Source of the DNA: Limnomonas spitsbergensis
Taxonomy: Eukaryota; Chlorophyta; Chlorophyceae; Chlamydomonadales
Assembly (NCBI GenBank): GCA_037349105.1
Contig: JAYJMM010000040.1
Span: 1,030,001-1,094,000 of the forward strand
Length of the DNA stretch: 64,000 nt
Direction: 5' to 3'
Both the position numbers and the translations under genes were made by a program. Of this stretch, positions 37,151 through 49,771 are shown one piece after another. The stretch's first letter is position 1. Every line of letters begins with the position of its first letter. The notes below the pieces were generated by a model, which worked only from the letters and a program-made list of their open reading frames with translations, was not told where the DNA came from and searched no databases.

Positions 37151-39114
37151 TAAATCACACTGCTGCCCCCTTCTAAATCACACTGCTGCCCCCATCTAAA
37201 TCACACTGCTGCCCCCTTCTAAATCACACTGCTGCCCCCTTCTAAATCACACTGCTGCCCCCTTCTAAATCACACTGCTGCCCCCTTCTAAATCACACTG
37301 CTTCCCCCTTCTAAATCACACTGCTTCCCCCTTCTAAATCACACTGCTGCCCCCTTCTAAATCACACTGCTGCCCCCTTCTAAATCACACTGCTTCCCCC
37401 TTCTAAATCACACTGCTGCCTCCTTCTAAATCACACTGCTGCCCCCTTCTAAATCACACTGCTGCCTCCTTCTAAATCACACTGCTGCCCCCTTCTAAAT
37501 CACACTGCTGCCCCCTTCTAAATCACACTGCTGCCCCCTTCTAAATCACACTGCTGCCCCCTTCTAAATCACACTGCTTCCCCCTTCTAAATCACACTGC
37601 TGCCCCCTTCTAAATCACACTGCTGCCCCCTTCTAAATCACACTGCTGCCCCCTTCTAAATCACACTGCTGCCCCCTTCTAAATCACACTGCTGCCCCCT
37701 TCTAAATCACACTGCTGCCCCTTCTAAATCACACTGCTGCCCCCTTCTAAATCACACTGCTGCCCCCTTCTAAATCACACTGCTGCCCCCTTCTAAATCA
37801 CACTGCTGCCCCCTTCTAAATCACACTGCTGCCTCCTTCTAAATCACACTGCTGCCCCCTTCTAAATCACACTGCTGCCCCCTTCTAAATCACACTGCTG
37901 CCCCCTTCTAAATCACACTGCTGCCCCCTTCTAAATCACACTGCTGCCTCCTTCTAAATCACACTGCTGCCCCTTCTAAATCACACTGCTGCCCCCTTCT
38001 AAATCACACTGCTGCCCCCTTCTAAATCACACTGCTGCCCCCTTCTAAATCACACTGCTGCCCCCTTCTAAATCACACTGCTGCCCCCTTCTAAATCACA
38101 CTGCTGCCCCCTTCTAAATCACACTGCTGCCCCCTTCTAAATCACACTGCTGCCCCCTTCTAAATCACACTGCTGCCCCCTTCTAAATCACACTGCTTCC
38201 CCCTTCTAAATCACACTGCTGCCCCCTTCTAAATCACACTGCTTCCCCCTTCTAAATCACACTGCTGCCCCCTTCTAAATCACACTGCTGCCCCCTTCTA
38301 AATCACACTGCTGCCCCCTTCTAAATCACACTGCTTCCCCCTTCTAAATCACACTGCTGCCCCCTTCTAAATCACACTGCTGCCCCCTTCTAAATCACAC
38401 TGCTGCCTCCTTCTAAATCACACTGCTTCCCCCTTCTAAATCACACTGCTTCCCCCTTCTAAATCACACTGCTGCCCCCTTCTAAATCACACTGCTGCCT
38501 CCTTCTAAATCACACTGCTGCCCCCTTCTAAATCACACTGCTGCCTCCTTCTAAATCACACTGCTGCCCCCTTCTAAATCACACTGCTGCCCCCTTCTAA
38601 ATCACACTGCTGCCCCCTTCTAAATCACACTGCTGCCTCCTTCTAAATCACACTGCTGCCCCCTTCTAAATCACACTGCTGCCCCCTTCTAAATCACACT
38701 GCTGCCCCCTTCTAAATCACACTGCTGCCCCCTTCTAAATCACACTGCTGCCCCCTTCTAAATCACACTGCTGCCCCCTTCTAAATCACACTGCTTCCCC
38801 CTTCTAAATCACACTGCTGCCCCCTTCTAAATCACACTGCTGCCCCCTTCTAAATCACACTGCTGCCCCCTTCTAAATCACACTGCTTCCCCCTTCTAAA
38901 TCACACTGCTGCCCCCTTCTAAATCACACTGCTGCCCCCTTCTAAATCACACTGCTGCCCCCTTCTAAATCACACTGCTGCCTCCTTCTAAATCACACTG
39001 CTGCCCCCTTCTAAATCACACTGCTGCCCCCTTCTAAATCACACTGCTGCCCCCTTCTAAATCACACTGCTGCCTCCTTCTAAATCACACTGCTGCCCCC
39101 TTCTAAATCACACT

Positions 39115-39804
39115 GCTGCCTCCTTCTAAATCACACTGCTGCCCCCTTCTAAATCACACTGCTGCCCCCTTCTAAATCACACTGCTGCCCCCTTCTAAAT
39201 CACACTGCTGCCTCCTTCTAAATCACACTGCTGCCCCCTTCTAAATCACACTGCTGCCCCCTTCTAAATCACACTGCTGCCCCCTTCTAAATCACACTGC
39301 TGCCCCCTTCTAAATCACACTGCTGCCCCCTTCTAAATCACACTGCTGCCTCCTTCTAAATCACACTGCTGCCCCCTTCTAAATCACACTGCTGCCCCCT
39401 TCTAAATCACACTGCTGCCCCCTTCTAAATCACACTGCTGCCTCCTTCTAAATCACACTGCTGCCCCCTTCTAAATCACACTGCTGCCCCCTTCTAAATC
39501 ACACTGCTGCCCCCTTCTAAATCACACTGCTGCCCCCTTCTAAATCACACTGCTGCCCCCTTCTAAATCACACTGCTGCCTCCTTCTAAATCACACTGCT
39601 GCCCCCTTCTAAATCACACTGCTGCCCCCTTCTAAATCACACTGCTGCCCCCTTCTAAATCACACTGCTGCCTCCTTCTAAATCACACTGCTGCCCCCTT
39701 CTAAATCACACTGCTGCCCCCTTCTAAATCACACTGCTGCCCCCTTCTAAATCACACTGCTGCCCCCTTCTAAATCACACTGCTGCCCCCTTCTAAATCA
39801 CACT
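39115..39804 (+). repeat. Three exact copies of a 230-bp ten-unit repeat
   Basis: 7T units start at 39,115, 39,207, 39,345, 39,437, 39,575, 39,667 and 39,805, with spacings alternating 92 and 138 bp; all other units are canonical. Copies are 39,115-39,344, 39,345-39,574 and 39,575-39,804. A less perfect copy precedes (7T at 38,977 plus an extra 7T at 39,069), and a fourth begins at 39,805 but is interrupted by an extra 24-bp unit at 39,828-39,851, after which 7T appears at 39,921. Confidence 0.9.
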
Positions 39805-40012
39805 GCTGCCTCCTTCTAAATCACACTGCTGCCCTCCTTCTAAATCACACTGCTGCCCCCTTCTAAATCACACTGCTGCCCCCTTCTAAATCACACTGCT
39901 GCCCCCTTCTAAATCACACTGCTGCCTCCTTCTAAATCACACTGCTGCCCCCTTCTAAATCACACTGCTGCCCCCTTCTAAATCACACTGCTGCCCCCTT
40001 CTAAATCACACT

Positions 40013-40243
40013 GCTGCCTCCCTTCTAAATCACACTGCTGCCTCCTTCTAAATCACACTGCTGCCCCCTTCTAAATCACACTGCTGCCCCCTTCTAAATC
40101 ACACTGCTGCCTCCTTCTAAATCACACTGCTGCCTCCTTCTAAATCACACTGCTGCCCCCTTCTAAATCACACTGCTGCCCCCTTCTAAATCACACTGCT
40201 GCCTCCTTCTAAATCACACTGCTGCCTCCTTCTAAATCACACT
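40013..40243 (+). repeat. Four-unit alternation of 7T and canonical pairs, left block
   Basis: Ten units are arranged as two 7T, two canonical, two 7T, two canonical, two 7T, a 92-bp periodicity. The first unit is 24 bp (CCTCCC at 40,013-40,036). The block abuts the 44-unit uniform run. Confidence 0.88.
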
Positions 40244-41255
40244 GCTGCCCCCTTCTAAATCACACTGCTGCCCCCTTCTAAATCACACTGCTGCCCCCTT
40301 CTAAATCACACTGCTGCCCCCTTCTAAATCACACTGCTGCCCCCTTCTAAATCACACTGCTGCCCCCTTCTAAATCACACTGCTGCCCCCTTCTAAATCA
40401 CACTGCTGCCCCCTTCTAAATCACACTGCTGCCCCCTTCTAAATCACACTGCTGCCCCCTTCTAAATCACACTGCTGCCCCCTTCTAAATCACACTGCTG
40501 CCCCCTTCTAAATCACACTGCTGCCCCCTTCTAAATCACACTGCTGCCCCCTTCTAAATCACACTGCTGCCCCCTTCTAAATCACACTGCTGCCCCCTTC
40601 TAAATCACACTGCTGCCCCCTTCTAAATCACACTGCTGCCCCCTTCTAAATCACACTGCTGCCCCCTTCTAAATCACACTGCTGCCCCCTTCTAAATCAC
40701 ACTGCTGCCCCCTTCTAAATCACACTGCTGCCCCCTTCTAAATCACACTGCTGCCCCCTTCTAAATCACACTGCTGCCCCCTTCTAAATCACACTGCTGC
40801 CCCCTTCTAAATCACACTGCTGCCCCCTTCTAAATCACACTGCTGCCCCCTTCTAAATCACACTGCTGCCCCCTTCTAAATCACACTGCTGCCCCCTTCT
40901 AAATCACACTGCTGCCCCCTTCTAAATCACACTGCTGCCCCCTTCTAAATCACACTGCTGCCCCCTTCTAAATCACACTGCTGCCCCCTTCTAAATCACA
41001 CTGCTGCCCCCTTCTAAATCACACTGCTGCCCCCTTCTAAATCACACTGCTGCCCCCTTCTAAATCACACTGCTGCCCCCTTCTAAATCACACTGCTGCC
41101 CCCTTCTAAATCACACTGCTGCCCCCTTCTAAATCACACTGCTGCCCCCTTCTAAATCACACTGCTGCCCCCTTCTAAATCACACTGCTGCCCCCTTCTA
41201 AATCACACTGCTGCCCCCTTCTAAATCACACTGCTGCCCCCTTCTAAATCACACT
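40244..41255 (+). repeat. Uniform run of 44 identical canonical units (1,012 bp)
   Basis: From 40,244 to 41,255 every unit is canonical with no length change, the longest invariant stretch I found. It is flanked on both sides by blocks with the same pair-wise 7T alternation. This suggests one block was split by expansion of a canonical unit. Recent amplification or assembly collapse are the two readings. Confidence 0.9.
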
Positions 41256-41554
41256 GCTGCCTCCTTCTAAATCACACTGCTGCCTCCTTCTAAATCACAC
41301 TGCTGCCCCCTTCTAAATCACACTGCTGCCCCCTTCTAAATCACACTGCTGCCTCCTTCTAAATCACACTGCTGCCTCCTTCTAAATCACACTGCTGCCC
41401 CCTTCTAAATCACACTGCTGCCCCCTTCTAAATCACACTGCTGCCTCCTTCTAAATCACACTGCTGCCTCCTTCTAAATCACACTGCTGCCCCCTTCTAA
41501 ATCACACTGCTGCCCCCTTCTAAATCACACTGCTGCCTCCTTCTAAATCACACT
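41256..41554 (+). repeat. Four-unit alternation of 7T and canonical pairs, right block
   Basis: Thirteen units run as pairs of 7T and pairs of canonical units, ending in a single 7T unit at 41,532. The pattern is in phase with the left block at 40,013-40,243 if the 44-unit run between them is removed as a whole number of four-unit periods (44 = 11 x 4). Confidence 0.88.
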
Positions 41555-42037
41555 GCTGCCCCCTTCTAAATCACACTGCTGCCCCCTTCTAAATCACACT
41601 GCTGCCCCCTTCTAAATCACACTGCTGCCCCCTTCTAAATCACACTGCTGCCCCCTTCTAAATCACACTGCTGCCCCCTTCTAAATCACACTGCTGCCCC
41701 CTTCTAAATCACACTGCTGCCCCCTTCTAAATCACACTGCTGCCCCCTTCTAAATCACACTGCTGCCCCCTTCTAAATCACACTGCTGCCCCCTTCTAAA
41801 TCACACTGCTGCCCCCTTCTAAATCACACTGCTGCCCCCTTCTAAATCACACTGCTGCCCCCTTCTAAATCACACTGCTGCCCCCTTCTAAATCACACTG
41901 CTGCCCCCTTCTAAATCACACTGCTGCCCCCTTCTAAATCACACTGCTGCCCCCTTCTAAATCACACTGCTGCCCCCTTCTAAATCACACTGCTGCCCCC
42001 TTCTAAATCACACTGCTGCCCCCTTCTAAATCACACT
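41555..42037 (+). repeat. Uniform run of 21 canonical units
   Basis: This is 483 bp without variation, between the 7T unit at 41,532 and a pair of 7T units at 42,038 and 42,061. After that pair, canonical units resume. Confidence 0.88.
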
Positions 42038-43924
42038 GCTGCCTCCTTCTAAATCACACTGCTGCCTCCTTCTAAATCACACTGCTGCCCCCTTCTAAAT
42101 CACACTGCTGCCCCCTTCTAAATCACACTGCTGCCCCCTTCTAAATCACACTGCTGCCCCCTTCTAAATCACACTGCTGCCCCCTTCTAAATCACACTGC
42201 TGCCCCCTTCTAAATCACACTGCTGCCCCCTTCTAAATCACACTGCTGCCCCCTTCTAAATCACACTGCTGCCCCCTTCTAAATCACACTGCTTCCCCCT
42301 TCTAAATCACACTGCTGCCCCCTTCTAAATCACACTGCTGCCCCCTTCTAAATCACACTGCTGCCCCCTTCTAAATCACACTGCTGCCTCCTTCTAAATC
42401 ACACTGCTGCCCCCTTCTAAATCACACTGCTGCCCCCTTCTAAATCACACTGCTGCCCCCTTCTAAATCACACTGCTGCCCCCTTCTAAATCACACTGCT
42501 GCCCCCTTCTAAATCACACTGCTGCCTCCTTCTAAATCACACTGCTGCCCCCTTCTAAATCACACTGCTGCCCCCTTCTAAATCACACTGCTGCCCCCTT
42601 CTAAATCACACTGCTGCCCTCCTTCTAAATCACACTGCTGCCCCCTTCTAAATCACACTGCTGCCTCCTTCTAAATCACACTGCTGCCCCTTCTAAATCA
42701 CACTGCTGCCCCCTTCTAAATCACACTGCCTGCCCCCTTCTAAATCACACTGCTGCCTCCTTCTAAATCACACTGCTGCCTCCTTCTAAATCACACTGCT
42801 GCCCCCTTCTAAATCACACTGCTGCCCCCTTCTAAATCACACTGCTGCCTCCTTCTAAATCACACTGCTGCCCCCTTCTAAATCACACTGCTTCCCCCTT
42901 CTAAATCACACTGCTGCCCCCTTCTAAATCACACTGCTGCCCCCTTCTAAATCACACTGCTGCCTCCTTCTAAATCACACTGCTGCCCCCTTCTAAATCA
43001 CACTGCTGCCCCCTTCTAAATCACACTGCTGCCCCCTTCTAAATCACACTGCTGCCCCCTTCTAAATCACACTGCTTCCCCCTTCTAAATCACACTGCTG
43101 CCCCCTTCTAAATCACACTGCTGCCCCCTTCTAAATCACACTGCTGCCCCCTTCTAAATCACACTGCTGCCTCCTTCTAAATCACACTGCTGCCCCCTTC
43201 TAAATCACACTGCTGCCTCCTTCTAAATCACACTGCTGCCCCCTTCTAAATCACACTGCTGCCCCCTTCTAAATCACACTGCTGCCTCCTTCTAAATCAC
43301 ACTGCTGCCTCCTTCTAAATCACACTGCTTCCCCCTTCTAAATCACACTGCTTCCCCCTTCTAAATCACACTGCTGCCCCCTTCTAAATCACACTGCTGC
43401 CTCCTTCTAAATCACACTGCTGCCCCCTTCTAAATCACACTGCTGCCTCCTTCTAAATCACACTGCTGCCCCCTTCTAAATCACACTGCTGCCCCCTTCT
43501 AAATCACACTGCCGCCCCCATCTAAATCACACTGCTGCCTCCTTCTAAATCACACTGCTGCCTCCTTCTAAATCACACTGCTGCCCCCTTCTAAATCACA
43601 CTGCTGCCCCCTTCTAAATCACACTGCTGCCCCCTTCTAAATCACACTGCTGCCTCCTTCTAAATCACACTGCTGCCCCCTTCTAAATCACACTGCTGCC
43701 CCCTTCTAAATCACACTGCTGCCCCCTTCTAAATCACACTGCTGCCTCCTTCTAAATCACACTGCTGCCTCCTTCTAAATCACACTGCTGCCCCCTTCTA
43801 AATCACACTGCTTCCCCCTTCTAAATCACACTGCTGCCTCCTTCTAAATCACACTGCTGCCTCCTTCTAAATCACACTGCTGCCCCCTTCTAAATCACAC
43901 TGCTGCCTCCTTCTAAATCACGCT

Positions 43925-45328
43925 GCTGCCTCCTTCTAAATCACACTGCTGCCCCCTTCTAAATCACACTGCTGCCCCCTTCTAAATCACACTGCTGCCC
44001 CCTTCTAAATCACACTGCTGCCCCCTTCTAAATCACACTGCTGCCCCCTTCTAAATCACACTGCTGCCCCCTTCTAAATCACACTGCTGCCCCCTTCTAA
44101 ATCACACTGCTTCCCCCTTCTAAATCACACTGCTGCCCCCTTCTAAATCACACTGCTGCCCCCTTCTAAATCACACTGCTGTCCCCTTCTAAATCACACT
44201 GCTGCCCCCTTCTAAATCACACTGCTGCCCCCTTCTAAATCACACTGCTGCCCCCTTCTAAATCACACTGCTGCCCCCTTCTAAATCACACTGCTGCCCC
44301 CTTCTAAATCACACTGCTTCCCCCTTCTAAATCACACTGCTGCCCCCTTCTAAATCACACTGCTGCCCCCTTCTAAATCACACTGCTGCCCCCTTCTAAA
44401 TCACACTGCTGCCTCCTTCTAAATCACACTGCCTGCCTCCTTCTAAATCACACTGCTGCCCCCTTCTAAATCACACTGCTGCCCCCTTCTAAATCACACT
44501 GCTGCCCCCTTCTAAATCACACTGCTGCCCCCTTCTAAATCACACTGCTTCCCCCTTCTAAATCACACTGCTGCCCCCTTCTGAATCACACTGCTGCCCC
44601 CTTCTAAATCACACTGCTGCCCCCTTCTAAATCACACTGCTGCCCCCTTCTAAATCACACTGCTGCCCCCATCTAAATCACACTGCTGCCCCCTTCTAAA
44701 TCACACTGCTGCCCCCTTCTAAATCACACTGCTGCCTCCTTCTAAATCACACTGCTGCCCCCTTCTAAATCACACTGCTGCCCCCTTCTAAATCACACTG
44801 CTGCCCCCTTCTAAATCACACTGCTGCCCCCTTCTAAATCACACTGCTGCCTCCTTCTAAATCACACTGCTGCCCCCTTCTAAATCACGCTGCTGCCCCC
44901 TTCTAAATCACACTGCTGCCCCCATCTAAATCACACTGCTGCCCCCTTCTAAATCACACTGCTGCCCCCATCTAAATCACACTGCTGCCCCCTTCTAAAT
45001 CACACTGCTGCCCCCTTCTAAATCACACTGCTGCCCCCTTCTAAATCACACTGCTGCCTCCTTCTAAATCACACTGCTGCCCCCTTCTAAATCACACTGC
45101 TGCCCCCTTCTAAATCACACTGCTGCCCCCTTCTAAATCACACTGCTGCCTCCTTCTAAATCACACTGCTGCCTCCTTCTAAATCACACTGCTGCCCCCT
45201 TCTAAATCACACTGCTTCCCCCTTCTAAATCACACTGCTGCCTCCTTCTAAATCACACTGCTGCCTCCTTCTAAATCACACTGCTGCCCCCTTCTAAATC
45301 ACACTGCTGCCTCCTTCTAAATCACGCT
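43925..45328 (+). repeat. 61-unit higher-order repeat copy (43.93-45.33 kb)
   Basis: It is bounded by 21G at 43,922 and 45,326. Markers are 5T at 44,182, a GCCTGCCTCC unit near 44,430, 14G at 44,583 and clean 21G at 44,889. The order and spacing match 31,978-33,382. The differences are informative: where the first copy has a clean 3C this copy has an inserted C beside T, and where the first copy has CACAGCTG this copy has a clean 21G. Confidence 0.87.
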
Positions 45329-46436
45329 GCTGCCTCCTTCTAAATCACACTGCTGCCCCCTTCTAAATCACACTGCTGCCCCCTTCTAAATCACACTGCT
45401 GCCCCCTTCTAAATCACACTGCTGCCCCCTTCTAAATCACACTGCTGCCCCCTTCTAAATCACACTGCTGCCCCCTTCTAAATCACACTGCTGCCCCCTT
45501 CTAAATCACACTGCTGCCCCCTTCTAAATCACACTGCTGCCCCCTTCTAAATCACACTGCTGTCCCCTTCTAAATCACACTGCTGCCCCCTTCTAAATCG
45601 CACTGCTGCCCCCTTCTAAATCACACTGCTGCCCCCTTCTAAATCACACTGCTGCCCCCTTCTAAATCACACTGCTGCCCCCTTCTAAATCACACTGCTT
45701 CCCCCTTCTAAATCACACTGCTGCCCCCTTCTAAATCACACTGCTGCCCCCTTCTAAATCACACTGCTGCCCCCTTCTAAATCACACTGCTGCCTCCTTC
45801 TAAATCACACTGCTGCCTCCTTCTAAATCACACTGCTGCCCCCTTCTAAATCACACTGCTGCCCCCTTCTAAATCACACTGCTGCCCCCTTCTAAATCAC
45901 ACTGCTGCCCCCTTCTAAATCACACTGCTTCCCCCTTCTAAATCACACTGCTGCCCCCTTCTGAATCACACTGCTGCCCCCTTCTAAATCACACTGCTGC
46001 CCCCTTCTAAATCACACTGCTGCCCCCTTCTAAATCACACTGCTTCCCCCTTCTAAATCACACTGCTGCCCCCTTCTAAATCACACTGCTTCCCCCTTCT
46101 AAATCACACTGCTGCCCCCTTCTAAATCACACTGCTGCCCCCTTCTAAATCACACTGCTTCCCCCTTCTAAATCACACTGCTTCCTCCGTCTAAATCACA
46201 CTGCTGCCCCCTTCTAAATCACACTGCTGCCCCCTTCTAAATCACACTGCTGCCCCCTTCTAAATCACACTGCTTCCCCCTTCTAAATCACACTGCTGCC
46301 CCCTTCTAAATCACACTGCTGCCCCCTTCTAAATGACACTGCTGCCCCCTTCTAAATCACACTGCTGCCCCCTTCTAAATCACACTGCTGCCCCCTTCTA
46401 AATCACACTGTTGCCCCCTTCTAAATCACATTGCTG

Positions 46437-49400
46437 CCACCATCTAAATCACAGTGCTGCCCCCTTCTAAATCACACTGCCGCCTCCATCTAAATCACAC
46501 TGCTGCCCCCTTCTAAATCACACTGCTGCCCCCTTCTAAATCACACTGCTGCCCCCTTCTAAATCACACTGCTGCCCCCTTCTAAATCACGCTGCTGCCC
46601 CCTTCTAAATCACGCTGCTGCCCCCTTCTAAATCACACTGCTGCCCCCTTCTAAATCACACTGCTGCCCCCTTCTAAATCACACTGCTGCCTCCTTCTAA
46701 ATCGCACTGCTGCCCCCATCTAAATCACACTGCTGCCCCCTTCTAAATCACACTGCTGCCCCCTTCTAAATCACACTGCTGCCCCCATCTAAATCACACT
46801 GCTGCCCCCTTCTAAATCACACTGCTGCCCCCTTCTAAATCACACTGCTGCCCCCTTATAAATCACACTGCTGCCCCCTTCTAAATCACACTGCTTCCCC
46901 CTTCTAAATCACACTGCTTCCCCCTTCTAAATCACACTGCTGCCCCCTTCTAAATCACACTGCTGCCCCCTTCTAAATCACACTGCTTCCCCCTTCTAAA
47001 TCACACTGCTGCCTCCTTCTAAATCACACTGCTGCCCCCTTCTAAATCACACTGCTGCCTCCTTCTAAATCACACTGCTGCCCCCTTCTAAATCACACTG
47101 CTGCCCCCTTCTAAATCACACTGCTGCCCCCTTCTAAATCACACTGCTGCCCCCTTCTAAATCACACTGCTTCCCCCTTCTAAATCACACTGCTGCCCCC
47201 TTCTAAATCACACTGCTGCCCCCTTCTAAATCACACTGCTGCCCCCTTCTAAATCACACTGCTGCCCCCTTCTAAATCACACTGCTGCCCCCTTCTAAAT
47301 CACACTGCTGTCCCCTTCTAAATCACACTGCTGCCCCCTTCTAAATCACACTGCTGCCCCCTTCTAAATCACACTGCTGCCCCCTTCTAAATCACACTGC
47401 TGCCCCATTCTAAATCACACTGCTGCCTCCTTCTAAATCACACTGCTTCCCCCTTCTAAATCACACTGCTGCCCCCTTCTAAATCACACTGCTGCCCCCT
47501 TCTAAATCACACTGCTGCCCCCTTCTAAATCACACTGCTGCCTCCTTCTAAATCACACTGCTGCCTCCTTCTAAATCACACTGCTGCCCCCTTCTAAATC
47601 ACACTGCTGCCCCCTTCTAAATCACACTGCTGCCCCCTTCTAAATCACACTGCTGCCCCCTTCTAAATCACACTGCTTCCCCCTTCTAAATCACACTGCT
47701 GCCCCCTTCTGAATCACACTGCTGCCCCCTTCTAAATCACACTGCTGCCCCCTTCTAAATCACACTGCTGCCCCCTTCTAAATCACACTGCTTCCCCCTT
47801 CTAAATCACACTGCTGCCCCCTTCTAAATCACACTGCTTCCCCCTTCTAAATCACACTGCTGCCCCCTTCTAAATCACACTGCTGCCCCCTTCTAAATCA
47901 CACTGCTGCCCCCTTCTAAATCACACTGTTGCCCCCATCTAAATCACACTGCTGCCCCCTTCTAAATCACACTGCTGCCCCCTTCTAAATCACACTGCTG
48001 CCTCCTTCTAAATCACACTGCTTCCCCCTTCTAAATCACACTGCTTCCCCCTTCTAAATCACACTGCTGCCCCCTTCTAAATCACACTGCTGCCTCCTTC
48101 TAAATCACACTGCTGCCCCCTTCTAAATCACACTGCTGCCTCCTTCTAAATCACACTGCTGCCCCCTTCTAAATCACACTGCTGCCCCCTTCTAAATCAC
48201 ACTGCCGCCCCCTTCTAAATCACACTGCTGCCTCCTTCTAAATCACACTGCTGCCTCCTTCTAAATCACACTGCTGCCCCCTTCTAAATCACACTGCTTC
48301 CCCCTTCTAAATCACACTGCTGCCCCCTTCTAAATCACACTGCTGCCTCCTTCTAAATCACACTGCTGCCCCCTTCTAAATCACACTGCTGCCCCCTTCT
48401 AAATCACACTGCTGCCCCCTTCTAAATCACACTGCTGCCTCCTTCTAAATCACACTGCTGCCTCCTTCTAAATCACACTGCTGCCCCCTTCTAAATCACA
48501 CTGCTTCCCCCTTCTAAATCACACTGCTTCCCCCTTCTAAATCACACTGCTGCCTCCTTCTAAATCACACTGCTGCCCCCTTCTAAATCACACTGCTGCC
48601 TCCTTCTAAATCACACTGCTGCCTCCTTCTAAATCACACTGCTGCCCCCTTCTAAATCACACTGCTGCCCCCTTCTAAATCACACTGCTGCCCCCTTCTA
48701 AATCACACTGCTGCCCCCTTCTAAATCACACTGCTGCCCCCTTCTAAATCACACTGCTGCCCCCTTCTAAATCACACTGCTGCCCCCTTCTAAATCACAC
48801 TGCTTCCCCCTTCTAAATCACACTGCTGCCCCCTTCTAAATCACACTGCTGCCCCCTTCTAAATCACACTGCTGTCCCCTTCTAAATCACACTGCTGCCC
48901 CCTTCTAAATCACACTGCTGCCCCCTTCTAAATCACACTGCTGCCCCCTTCTAAATCACACTGCTGCCCCCTTCTAAATCACACTGCTTCCCCCTTCTAA
49001 ATCACACTGCTGCCCCCTTCTAAATCACACTGCTGCCCCCTTCTAAATCACACTGCTGCCCCCTTCTAAATCACACTGCTGCCCCCTTCTAAATCACACT
49101 GCTGCCTCCTTCTAAATCACACTGCTGCCTCCTTCTAAATCACACTGCTGCCCCCTTCTAAATCACACTGCTGCCCCCTTCTAAATCACACTGCTTCCCC
49201 CTTCTAAATCACACTGCTGCCCCCTTCTAAATCACACTGCTGCCCCCTTCTAAATCACACTGCTTCCCCCTTCTAAATCACACTGCTGCCCCCTTCTGAA
49301 TCACACTGCTGCCCCCTTCTAAATCACACTGCTTCCCCCTTCTAAATCACACTGCTTCCCCCTTCTAAATCACACTGCTTCCCCCTTCTAAATCACACTG

Positions 49401-49771
49401 CTGCCCCCTTCTAAATCACACTGCTTCCCCCTTCTAAATCACACTGCTGCCCCCTTCTAAATCACACTGCTGCCCCCTTCTAAATCACACTGCTTCCCCC
49501 TTCTAAATCACACTGCTTCCTCCTTCTAAATCACACTGCTGCCCCCTTCTAAATCACACTGCTGCCCCCTTCTAAATCACACTGCTGCCCCCTTCTAAAT
49601 CACACTGCTGCCCCCTTCTAAATCACACTGCTGTCCCCTTCTAAATCACACTGCTGCCCCCTTCTAAATCGCACTGCTGCCCCCTTCTAAATCACACTGC
49701 TGCCCCCTTCTAAATCACACTGCTGCCCCCTTCTAAATCACACTGTTGCCCCCTTCTAAATCACATTGCTG
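46437..49771 (+). repeat. 3,335-bp higher-order repeat between CCACCATCT cassettes
   Basis: CCACCATCT units at 46,437 and 49,772 are 3,335 bp apart (145 units). The preceding 4T+7T double variants at 46,180 and 49,515 have the same spacing. The unit at 46,180 also carries 10G (CTCCGTCT), a private change that makes a CpG. Within the interval, 14G units lie at 47,711 and 49,298 and 5T units at 47,311, 48,875 and 49,634, showing shorter repeats of 68-76 units inside it. A unit near 46,847 reads CTTATAAAT, a private substitution. Confidence 0.87.

Noticed and set aside
47401..47425. Another union indel at CCCCATTCT near 47,410
   Set aside because: This unit is 23 bp long, so it can be read as a plain substitution (9A) or a compensated pair; it is not clear evidence either way.
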